64,000 bases of DNA from contig NC_092565.1 of the NCBI RefSeq assembly GCF_037975245.1, positions 19,447,999 through 19,511,998 of the forward strand. Direction: 5' to 3'. Position numbers and translations under genes: made by a program. Origin of the DNA: Apostichopus japonicus (lineage: Eukaryota; Echinodermata; Holothuroidea; Aspidochirotida; Stichopodidae). The notes beneath the pieces are model-generated. The model made no database searches. It saw nothing but the letters and a program-made list of their open reading frames with translations, and was not told the origin of the DNA. Every line of letters starts with the position of its first letter. Position 1 is the stretch's first letter. This document shows, one piece after another, positions 51,115-64,000 of this stretch.

Positions 51115-51430
51115 TACTACACAGACACGATAAGTTCTGCAGATACAAAACTCAACGGAAAAACAAACTTTTTTTGACCTCAAATGACCTGTTTATCTAA
51201 TTTAAAAACAAATAGCCAAAGTACAAATTGTGTTGAATGCCATCCAAGGATGCTCTGTTGTTTACATGAAATTGAAAAAGAACATGTTTTGAATGGTGTT
51301 ATTTTAATTAAATGGATAAAACAATGGACTAACATTAACATTTAGGCTTGCACTGAGGCTGACGTCATCATCAATTTAGCCTTAAAGGAGCGTTACACTA
51401 AGAGATTAAGCATATTTTAAAGGTAAATAA
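51115..51430 (-). repeat. Dispersed repeat family B, minus strand
   Basis: Shares gttgaatgccatccaa.g, acatgttttg, ggctgacgtcatcatcaattta and ccttaaaggagcgtt with 39000-39290, in the same order, and matches the plus-strand copies inverted. Also contains tgacctcaaatgacct (AGGTCA half-sites). Confidence 0.65.
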
Positions 51431-51740
51431 CTTGAGAAAAAAATACATAATTTATTTCTGTTGTTTCATTTGAGAGAAATGGTTTTCTACATGTGTTTCT
51501 ACCTACAAACTATTTATATAGGTCGTTTTTTATTTTATTCGATAAAGTTATGGAACGTACACTGATCTATATCCTCCCCCCCCCCCCGGAAATGACAATG
51601 CCCACAGTTTGGTATAATGATTTACCATGTTTCTTGTTTTCCATACGTAACAAGAAATAATGTCACCAGCGGTGAATAATATCCACATCGACTGACAAGG
51701 TACATCGCTATAAACCATAATTGGTCTCAAAAGTCTGAGA

Positions 51741-52045
51741 GCGTGGTGGCCAATTGGCTAAGGCGTCGGACTCGAGATCTAAGGATTGCTGGTTCGATTC
51801 CTGCCTAGTTCATTACGTTGTGTCCTTGGGCAAGTTGCTTTATCTCACTTGCCTCTCTCCACCCAGGGGTTAAAAGGGTACCTGTGAGGTAACTTGTCAT
51901 TGGGCGCAGTATATAACTGCTGCCGACTGGAGGGATTGTCTCTAGGACAGGTTATCATTGACCAGGGGTAATATAACGTCTGTAAAGCGCTTTGAGACCT
52001 ATCGCTGGTATAAAGCGCTATATAAAAAGCAAATATTAAAAATAT
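51741..52045 (+). mobile_element. tRNA-derived SINE with 'aaagcgctatataaa' tail
   Basis: A tRNA-like head (box A tggccaattggctaaggcg, CGA at the anticodon position, box B ggttcgattcctgcc) leads into a long body. The 3' tail reads gtaaagcgctttgagacc then ataaagcgctatataaaaag. Such paired 'aaagcgct' tails are familiar from SINEs of aquatic deuterostomes; I cannot assign the family. This is the most complete SINE in the window. Confidence 0.85.
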
Positions 52046-52439
52046 TAATAGTCTTGTAAACTTATGTTTTTCGCCAGAGACAAGTTTAACCACACAGCAG
52101 GGTACATTACCTATATCAGTGGCACTTTATGTATCTTTCTTTTTATGCATAACATGCTATATATTATGTTTTTCCCTGCGTGTTAGAAGTTTTGGCAAAG
52201 GAACCCAACCGCTGCAATCTACGCTAAGGGTTGAGTTTACAGCGCTGCTTTCAAAAAAGGCAAAATAGTTGTCAAAAGTTGCCTAAATTTACCCAATTGT
52301 TCAGACCACCTGTAATTTCAGTAATGTACTATAACTGATTAACAAAATCCCCAACTTTGTTGTATCCTAAGAAAGAAGACAAGGGCGAAGTGATAACATC
52401 TCTCAATGGGGGTGGCGTAGGGTGGGAGTGGGGGTGGGC

Positions 52440-52745
52440 AGGGGGTAGGAGCCGGGGGGCACTGGGGCACGTGCCCCCCACTTTTTTTTCCAAAATAGCA
52501 AATGTGCCCTACTGGTAAATAAAATGTGCCCCTCTGATGAAGAACTGTCTTTTGGATATCTTAAGCCTTTGTCACGTGCACCATAATAGTATTGATAGCA
52601 TACTAAAAAGTCATATATATTTAAGTGATATGACCGGTGTGTATAACGGTGTTATAGCATAACGAGTGGTGGTTGTGGATGTGGAATGAGAAAGTGCCCC
52701 TCTGATGATTTGCTCCCCCACTTTTTGGAAACTTCCTACCCCCCA
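52440..52745. mobile_element. Possible foldback (MITE-like) element
   Basis: Imperfect inverted termini: ggggtaggagccgg on the left, and ttcctacccc on the right (gggtagga shared). The interior repeats gtgcccctctgatga twice, and a 'gcccccacttttt' word occurs near both ends. I cannot see a clean target duplication, so the boundaries are approximate. Confidence 0.45.
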
Positions 52746-53096
52746 TGGGGGTGGGTGAGTACCAGCTACTAAAGGCGATGTTCATTGTTATCTCCTCGTT
52801 CCCTTCAAGGGTTAAAGAGGGCCAATCTTTCCATTGTATAGTCAGGGGTTTATTACTCTACTTGTAATTCCAGCACGCACATTTTGTTTACAAGCAGATT
52901 GCCGTGCATAAAACAGTCTGGTTTTATATACCGCAGATCACTCGGTCGATTTACGTACACAGTCCACGCTATAACGATAGTGACGAAATACAACATCGGA
53001 TACGGCCTTTGAAATAAGACATCAACTTCGGATGTATGTAAACAAAAAAAAGTTCCTTCATGAGTTGGTTCTGTACCCAGTTAGTTTTTAAGTTGA

Positions 53097-53153
53097 TTTA
53101 TTAATTAATTAATTTATTAATTAATTAATGTATCCATTCGTTCGTTCGTTCGT
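53097..53153. repeat. (TTAA)n and (TTCG)n microsatellites
   Basis: ttaattaatta runs followed by ttcgttcgttcg. Confidence 0.85.
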
Positions 53154-53725
53154 TTCTTTATCTATTTATATGTTTGTCTTTTCGAGTCTCGCTTTGCAAC
53201 CGTAGTCTTTGCAAGGAATTGATTTATTAGTAACGCATCGAGTGAGAGGGAGGAGAATTGGAAGACAGGGAGGGGAGGGGAAGGGATAATCTTAATCTGT
53301 TTATGCGTACACAGAAGTAATCATGGGCGGCGATCCTGGGGGGGATGGGGGGGATATATCCCCCCATGAAAATGGGTGGAGGGGATGTAATACACCATAT
53401 CCCCCCACCAAATGCCAGGAATAAGAATATTTTCATGCCTTCATTTATGCATCATCGCGAATGTACGGCTCTTTTTAGCTTCATTTCTCGCCTATACCAT
53501 AAACGCAGTGCGATCTTTTCAAATAAACCGTCTTTATAAAGCAAGAATAGTTTGACTGTAGGCTTCATTGGCCCTATAACAACAAAATGTATTATTGCGC
53601 CCACGGTATTGATATAGTACATATATGCACCCTCATAGTATTCATATAGGCCCTATAGTAGGCCTACACACGTACATGTTCCCTCGAACAGCTGAGAATC
53701 TCATGTTACCAGGGTAATGCTTAAT

Positions 53726-54106
53726 TAGGGGCGTCGGAGCGGTTCGCCGGACCAATATTCACGGCGCAAAAAAAAAAAAAAAGGAGAAAAAAGTAGCACT
53801 AAGAAGAAAAAAAGGCAAAAAATAAAGAACCAAAATGAAAACATACTTCAAAATGTGTTTCAGAAGATTAATCGGGTACAAAAACAGACAAGGGAGAATG
53901 CACAGAAGAAAAGCTCGGGAAGTGCCATTTCCTGCAATCTGGGAGGCATTTTTTCAAAATTTTCTCCATTACGCTACGCGCCAACCAATGGTGGCGCGTA
54001 GCGTAGTTTGACCTTCCAAACGTCCCCAACCCCCCCCCCGATAATTATGGTAGATGGCCACACTCTGATCTTCCGTACCAATCCCAAATAACTTCCGACG
54101 CCCCTG
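53726..54106. mobile_element. Nested TIR element 1 (381 bp)
   Basis: Termini taggggcgtcgga on the left and tccgacgcccctg on the right pair over 12 bp with the outermost base mismatched. A ttaat direct repeat (53721-53725 and 54107-54111) flanks it. The interior holds a poly-A tract and the block cgggaagtgccatttcc...tacgctacgcgccaa, which also occurs in the outer element. Confidence 0.75.
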
Positions 54107-54391
54107 TTAATACACGTACGTTTCACCTGGATGCCCTAGCAATCGGTACCTAGGAATGAAACTATGTGTAATTGTGTATTGCATGTGTATAGGCCTATAA
54201 TAGCCTGCATGAGGCCATTTTCTTCATCGAATAATATAAAGAGCTCTCGAACATTCTAACGTAGCGCCTGAAACAAGATTGACAGGGGCAATTTTCCCAA
54301 AATAACACCCGAAATTTAAAAAAAAGTATTTTGGATCCTGCTTATGAGATATTTCGGACATGAAATCCTATTTTAAAGTGGGGTATATGCC

Positions 54392-55162
54392 CAGGGGCGT
54401 AGCGAAGGGGTTTTTGTTGGGGGGGTGTGGAGAATTTGATTTGCCGACGGATCTGGAAGTGGTGACTGAAATGGGGGAGGGGTCTAAGGGGAGGGGGTGT
54501 CCCCCTCCCCTTTGGAAAATTTTTAGTTTTGAAACGTCCTTAGATGCAATCTGGTGTATATTTTAAGTCAAATTTGATTTGCCGACGGATCTGGAAGTGG
54601 TGACTGAAATGGGGGAGGGGTCTAAGGGGAGGGGGTGTCCCCCTCCCCTTTGGAAAATTTTTAGTTTTGAAACGTCCTTAGATGCAATCTGGTGCATATT
54701 TTAAGTCAAATTTGATTTGCCGACGGATCTGGAAGTGGTGACTGAAATGGGGGAGGGGTCTAAGGGTAGGGGGTCTACCCCTCCCCTTTGGAAAATTTTT
54801 AGTTTTGAAACGTCGTTAGATGCAATCTGGTGCATATTTTAAGTCAAATTTGATTTGCCGACGGATCTGGAAGTGGTGACTGAAATGGGGGAGGGGTCTA
54901 AGGGTAGGGGGTCTACCCCTCCCCTTTGGAAAATTTTTAGTTTTGAAACGTCCTTAGATGCAATCTGGTGCATATTTTAAGTCAAATTTGGCACGGAAGA
55001 AGCTCCCGTTCTCCTTTTCTCTATTCAGCTTTCCTTCTTTCTTCCCCTTCCGCTCTCTTCACCTTTTCTCCTTTTGCCGACAGACCCAAAATTTGCCGAC
55101 AGCGACCAAATTATTGGGGGGGTGTGACACCCCCCCACACCCCCCCGCTCGCTACGCCCCTG
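54392..55162. mobile_element. Nested hAT-like element 2 with 138 bp repeats
   Basis: Perfect 14 bp inverted ends, caggggcgtagcga and tcgctacgcccctg, are flanked by an identical 8 bp duplication, tatatgcc (54384-54391 and 55163-55170). Both the 8 bp duplication and the CAGGGGC start are hAT features. The element is 771 bp with no transposase. The intact target duplication and perfect ends suggest a fairly recent insertion into the outer element. Confidence 0.92.
54435..54986 (+). repeat. Four 138 bp tandem repeats inside the hAT-like element
   Basis: The word tttgatttgccgacgg starts at 54435, 54573, 54711 and 54849, exactly 138 bp apart, and tttg recurs at 54987. Units 1 and 2 share one version of a central G/C hairpin and units 3 and 4 another. 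Similarity is otherwise almost complete. Confidence 0.95.
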
Positions 55163-55337
55163 TATATGCCGCTTGGAAACCTCGGGAAGTGCCGTTTCCG
55201 GCCATCTATAGAGGGTTTGTTAATCCCAAAATTTTCTTGTACGCTTCGCGCCAACTCATGGTGGCGCTACGCTTAGATAGTCAACAAGGTCATATCCCCC
55301 CCACTCGGAAGTACGGATCGCCGCCCATGGAAGTAAT

Positions 55338-56654
55338 CAAGTTACAGTAAAAAAAATTCTTAAAGTTAATATTCTGTTTAGTGAACCACTGCATGTGTGT
55401 AACTCTTTTCTAACTTAATTCTGAAATGATTAATTTTATAAAGGAAATAAATAAACACTATATATTAAGAAAGAAACCAATATTGATTTTGCTTTCCATG
55501 AACGTTGTTTGTTTATTTTGTCATTGTGTTATTTAATAACATCTCTGATATTAGTTACATTTTTACATAACATCTAAGGAAGGAATATGATAAAGTCACC
55601 ATAGGTCACATTCTTATACTGCAATCACATATCCATATCTCGGGGAAACACACTGTCTTCGCTTTTTAGATTGAAAATTTCAATCGCATGGATTTACACC
55701 AATATCAATAATCAAAATCAATATCTTTGATGTCATTATGGAGACATGTCCCCATAAGGTAAGACTCACTAATAATAATGTATTATATGTGCATCCGTTT
55801 ATATATAATTATAACTAAAGTGATTCGGTAGACTGACAATATTGATAAAACTATAGCTAGAAACAGTCAGACAGAAGCGTCAAAATAAAATTATTATTAA
55901 AAATATAATTTCCAGTCTAATGCAGTCGATTAAAATCAATCATGTATAGCAATATCCTAAGAAGGATCGGACAATGGTAGGTATTTTCAAAAAAAAAAAA
56001 AATTAGTTGTTCTATTATTGTGTATACCATACTTAGATGAGACACAAAAAGAACCAAATATATCTTACAGCTTCAATATTTTAGTTTCAGCATTTGCAAT
56101 ACCCATCTCCATTACAGAAGATAAAACAATACTATAAATTAAAAAACATGAAAACTGAATTCAATCAGGGAGTTATTAGAACAACTCACTAATTGAACTA
56201 TATACATGGTGCTTCCATGGTGTCATCTTTAGACTTACTCAAGTCTTAGGGCATTGCGTGTGAAATAACATTTAACCTGTTATATTTCTCCAAATGAAAT
56301 CAGATTTTGCTTACTTATTCGTGGATGTTATTCAACACAGTTGTCTCTATGACAAAGACTAACAAGGATGACTGGATTTATGTCTCCTTTAAATGAATAG
56401 TTGAACATATTTAAAGCAGCTGTTTACGTTTGGTCTCTTCATTACCGGAAACATTTATCAAGCCTTCTTAGTGTTAACATCTGTGTACACACCTGACCGA
56501 GCCCCCCCCCCTCCTCCCTCCCTCTCTCTCCCTCTAAAACTTTCTTTCCGATGTCATTTTCTTAAAGTTTGATATATCATTGCTCAACACAATGGACTAC
56601 TATGAATTTAAGTCATTTTCCTACATCTATTTGAATTTCAAGAAAAATGTATCA
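55338..56654. other. Intergenic
   Basis: AT-rich; a poly-C and ccctccctctctc stretch is at about 56502-56536. No gene recognised. Confidence 0.6.
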
Positions 56655-57010
56655 AAGATGCGGAATGCTCCTTTAAGAAAAATAACTGTTGGTGACGTCA
56701 TCTCCTTTGTTCAATGACATCATTTTCAAGCGAAAAGCGAAAATTAGTTGCTTCAAGAGATTGTTTCTGTCAGAATTTTGTTTTTAAGCTTTATATTTAA
56801 AACTGGGTATCGTTTGATGCTACTCAAAACACAACGTGTCTTTGACAATTTTCAATACACATGCACTTTTTTTCATTTCCCTTTAGATTTAGACTTAAAA
56901 AACTGTGTATTAACCTAACCTGCCCAGTCACTTTCTTCGATGAGACTAAAACAAATCTATCAAAACTAAAAGTGGTATTGAAATGTAACATGCACCAATA
57001 GTAATTTGTC
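56655..57010 (+). repeat. Dispersed repeat family B
   Basis: Begins gcggaatgctcctttaag, continues with gtgacgtcatctcc and cagtcactttcttcgatg and ends near caatagtaatttg. It matches the family words in order, with a CRE octamer at 56693. Confidence 0.6.
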
Positions 57011-57654
57011 GGTAATGACCTGTAACAAATTATTAGTTTTTGGTTTTTATTCTATACCTAGTCATCCTCCTGTAGGTGACAATGTTTTCAAGATTTACCA
57101 AACAGTAGTAACGCCAACGTGTTATTACGGACATAATTGACACACATGGTCTTGTTTTGCTGTTCCACTCTTACACAGTCACAAAACCTCAGTATGTGGT
57201 TAACACTGTAATGAAACACATCATAGTCATTTCATAGTTGATTGCGAAAATTGTATAAAAACCGATGTATTATTCGCATGTAAACAAGGCATAAAACCTG
57301 CGGGGGAACAGAATATACAGGCGGAGTACTGAGCCCGTGTCCCTTAAAGGGACAGTACGTTGATGAAAGCAGAAGAAGAAGAAGCACTCTTAAATGAACC
57401 TGTTTTTCTTGGTGACGACCCCCTCGCCTATACCTCTTACCCTTCCCCAGCATCAATGCAAAACTTCTGAAAACTTCAAGTCTTAACGTGATTCTTAAAT
57501 TCTTAGAATATAATAATTTAATTTAGCCGAGACTTTTGCAGCAATTTGGGTGTTGATATCATGTAATCATCCGAACACAACAGGAATATTTGCAATGTTC
57601 TTACAGCTATTTTAGGTTTGAAGATTGGTATACCTTCTTCAAATGAGCTTTATG
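57011..57654. other. Intergenic
   Basis: No supportable feature. Confidence 0.5.
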
Positions 57655-58110
57655 TCTAGAATGCTCCTTTAAGTATAAATCGATGATTTCATCCGCTGCT
57701 CAGTATAAAGCCTAACATGTTAATGTTTTAATTATTTAACCATTCTGATAACTGTGTCAAAGTTAATTTTCTTTTAAAATGTCATGGAAATTCAGAACGG
57801 AGCACCTGTGGCTGACGTGCAATACTATATTTGTGCTTGAAAACGTTGTAATGGATCATACTTGAAACCTTAGAAAAAAGTCTTGTGTTTTTGTGTTGCT
57901 TTGGAGGAGTTGACATAACGGTGTACGGTGTGCTAGACGTGGTAATTCAGCCGCTTTGATTGATAATCATCGGATGATTAGATGGTTGTTTTCTTTAAAA
58001 AAAAAATTTTTTAAGAATTTAAGCATTAAAAGTATTTGATATAGTTATAATACCTGAACTGATATAGCAGTATCTTGTTAGATGATTACAACAGACCTTT
58101 AAATGACTCA
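57655..58110 (+). repeat. Dispersed repeat family B
   Basis: Begins gaatgctcctttaag, continues with acatgttaatg, ttcagccgctttgattgat, catcggatgattagatgg, and ends with cctgaactgatatagcag. It is diverged, with a CA/T-rich insertion in the middle. Confidence 0.6.
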
Positions 58111-59704
58111 TGTGTCATTTCATGACTTCCTTTCAAGAAGGAATTATGAGTCAGTTTGACTGATCAAGAAGTAAACATAAAAGCATCGACAATGATTACT
58201 ATAACATCTACAGGAGCACAATTCAGTACTAAAGTAACCAAACTCTCCCAAAAGTACACAAGTAATGAGAGTATAGCCTACATGTTGAGATATACTGTTA
58301 ACATTCGTGCATACGAAGCTACCAAAAGTTCACTTTTGTCCCTTTTCTTATGTCTTACCCCCCCCCCCACCCACCCTCTCACATAAGAAACCCCTGAAAA
58401 TGATATGGAAGACATCTATGTTATTTGCTACATTAGAATGTTATACAACGAATGCAGCCAAACCGCCATGTTATGGAAAAACTTGATAATAAGGTTCATA
58501 ATCCTGCTTTAAAGTTCATTTACAATGGAAGCTGCGATAACAGATTACGCTAACAAAAGCCATTCCGCATGGTTTAACTTTATTTGACTGCTCCTGTGTT
58601 ATGATCTATACTATGAAAAGAAACTTCGCCAATAAACCGGAAAGCTAATGGCCTTGATGAAAAATAACAAAGTCAATTGAATTAAATACTGACACAACAA
58701 GTTTACATGATTTAATGGGTTCCTTTCCTTCGTGGTTCAAAGTACCGCTTAATACGTAAATATGAACCCGTTAGCATAACAAAAATCTTTAGAAAATAAC
58801 CCAATAATAGCACCGTGGATTCAGAGTGTTAAGTGAGCCTATATAACAGTGAATACCAGGGTAATTGTGTGCGTGCATGGAAGATTGTTAACAGCAATAA
58901 ACTACATTTAGCTTCAGAAGCAAGGTTTGATTTTAGCATTTATTTTGAAAATGATTTTGCAGCGTTTTGTAGACATATACCTGTATGGGCACTGGATAAG
59001 TATTATATATGCGAGTATTATCACAGTATTGACCTGACCCGGAACCAATACATGCGCAGTTGTGCTAAGGGAACCTTAGCAGCGCTCTTGGTCCATTTTA
59101 GTCTGCTCGGGGATCTGGGAGGGCACTATACCCCAAACGAGCTTTGTTTAAATTAAATATATGACTTGTATAAAACGTGTTAGTTGTAATCACGTTAAGT
59201 CACTTGGACAAATAATAATACCTAACGAATTTGAAAGTGTTGAGGGTTTCATTTCTTTTTACATATATAAATATTTCTATTAAGGTTGGAAAACTATACA
59301 TTTAACAAAGGTTATTTGCTGAGTCATTTGACTAAATGAACACCTAGGGGTATTTTTTCACTTTGTGTAACAAACAATATCGACATTTACATCAAACATT
59401 AAAATTCCAGCCACAGTGCCCAAACTCTGTGCGTGGATCTTATTATTTTATTTATAATTCTCATGAAATATATAAATCCTCAATCCTCAGAACTCAGGAA
59501 ATGAGAGCAATTTTTCTGCGGCCGCTGCCATATTCTCTCAAAAGTACAAGATGCTGTGACGTCCAAACCTAAGTAGAGGATCCCACAGTCACAAAGGGTT
59601 TTTGATTTCTAAAATGGCGAAAGTAGAAACATTATTTCCAGCTCTCGAGATGATGCTTGATAATGTCTGAGTATATAGGCGGAGTATACAGGCGGAGTAT
59701 ATAG
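58111..59704. other. Intergenic / possible distal 3' UTR of gene 2
   Basis: No gene recognised; poly-C at about 58360. A minus-strand AATAAA at 59452-59447 is the first hexamer I see downstream of the gene 2 stop. If used, the transcript would include the SINE at 59705-59985. The 107-residue plus frame at 58833-59156 has no recognisable domain. Confidence 0.4.
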
Positions 59705-59985
59705 GCGGATAGGCGGAGTGTATAGCCTAGTGGTTAACGCCGCGGTCTCCCAGTCATGAGATCCCCGGTTCGATTCCCCGCCGACAGCAATGTGTGTCGT
59801 CTGGCAAGGGTGTTGTTCAATAACAACTTCCCGACATGGACGTTAAATGGGTGTGTGCCGAGAGATTGGCTTCGGTCAGCTTGCGAGTCTAAAAGCCTCC
59901 ATGGCTTCTTTCGCGAGTTCCTGCTTGCGGGAAGATCACATATACATACATACATGCATACATACATACATATAAGACGGCAAAC
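59705..59985 (+). mobile_element. tRNA-derived SINE, family A (complete)
   Basis: Head: gtatagcctagtggttaacg (box A) and ggttcgattccccgcc (box B). Body: catggacgttaaat, gagattggcttcggtcagc and cgcgagttcctgcttg. Tail: (ATAC)n at 59941-59975. Short aggcggagtata repeats precede the head (59679-59718). It lies 145 bp downstream of the gene 2 stop codon, in opposite orientation to that gene. Confidence 0.88.
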
Positions 59986-60129
59986 TTAAAACTTGTCCAC
60001 TCAGTTCTCTTCAATTGACCTCTATAGATATTCTTCAACGTATAACTCACTGGTGTTGAAAACACTCTGCTATCCCAGTATGGAAGACAGTTTCTTCTTT
60101 CTTCTCCTTCTTATGTCACACGTATAAAG
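59986..60129 (-). other. Probable proximal 3' UTR of gene 2
   Basis: Sequence directly downstream of the stop codon on the minus strand. No hexamer signal within it. Confidence 0.35.

Positions 60130-64000
<3,871 letters not shown>

Larger units (their letters stand above)
52046..53313. other. Intergenic with G-rich repeat and microsatellite
   Basis: Includes the possible foldback element at 52440-52745 and a (TTAA)n / (TTCG)n microsatellite at about 53097-53153. No gene recognised. Confidence 0.55.
53322..55329. mobile_element. TIR DNA transposon derivative (outer element), hAT-like
   Basis: The ends are perfect inverted repeats, catgggcggcgatcc and ggatcgccgcccatg. They are flanked by an identical 8 bp target duplication, gaagtaat, at 53314-53321 and 55330-55337. 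Duplications of 8 bp are typical of hAT transposons. The element has no transposase ORF. About 1.15 kb of its 2.0 kb is made up of two other TIR elements (53726-54106 and 54392-55162), so the original was a short non-autonomous element. Confidence 0.88.

Noticed and set aside
54958-55350. 130-residue open frame
   Set aside because: It runs across the right end of the hAT-like element, its target duplication and the outer element's arm, so it is a by-product of repeats.
58833-59156. 107-residue plus-strand frame
   Set aside because: No known domain, no repeat or splice context; treated as chance.

Overview
This looks like an animal nuclear genome: AT-rich, mostly non-coding, with one gene split by a 7.6 kb GT-AG intron, tRNA-derived SINEs, foldback DNA-transposon derivatives, minisatellites, AT microsatellites and poly-G/poly-C tracts. 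The only convincing protein genes are two NK1-class (slouch/NKX1-type) homeobox genes. Base composition, SINE style and scattered 'taggccta'-type words remind me of echinoderms such as sea cucumbers or sea urchins. That placement is an inference; a search with the homeodomain proteins would settle it.

Layout: gene 1 (+ strand) has coding exons at 2565-3033 and 10679-11313, giving a 367-residue protein with an N-terminal eh1/TN-type repression motif and a homeodomain. Gene 2 (- strand) is represented by its homeobox exon, 60857-60130; its 5' exon is not visible and probably lies beyond 64000. The genes are convergent (tail to tail), about 48.8 kb apart, with no other recognisable gene between them. 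They are identical over a 70-residue stretch containing the homeodomain, yet their codons differ at most synonymous positions. This indicates an old duplication held under strong protein constraint.

The interval between them holds decayed repeats. These include a 10-unit ~100 bp minisatellite (19783-20740) with a diverged relative near 25.1-25.6 kb, a ~30 bp minisatellite (26868-27265), a ~35 bp array between AT microsatellites (32796-33340), a three-unit hairpin repeat (39701-40080) and a nearly perfect 232 bp tandem duplication (46876-47339). There are four or five tRNA-derived SINEs and at least two further dispersed families, one with six or so copies. At 53.3-55.3 kb a 2 kb element with 8 bp target duplications contains two other TIR elements. 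One of these is a hAT-like element carrying four 138 bp repeats.

The octamer TGACGTCA (full CRE) occurs 14 times, far above my rough expectation of about one. Several AT-rich, homeodomain-site-dense blocks, one just upstream of gene 1, are candidate regulatory DNA. I found no rRNA gene, no convincing functional tRNA gene, no CRISPR array and no transposase or reverse-transcriptase ORF. Both genes are expected to encode sequence-specific nuclear transcription factors in developmental patterning. Nothing here shows how they interact, although the homeodomain-site clusters would be compatible with auto- or cross-regulation.
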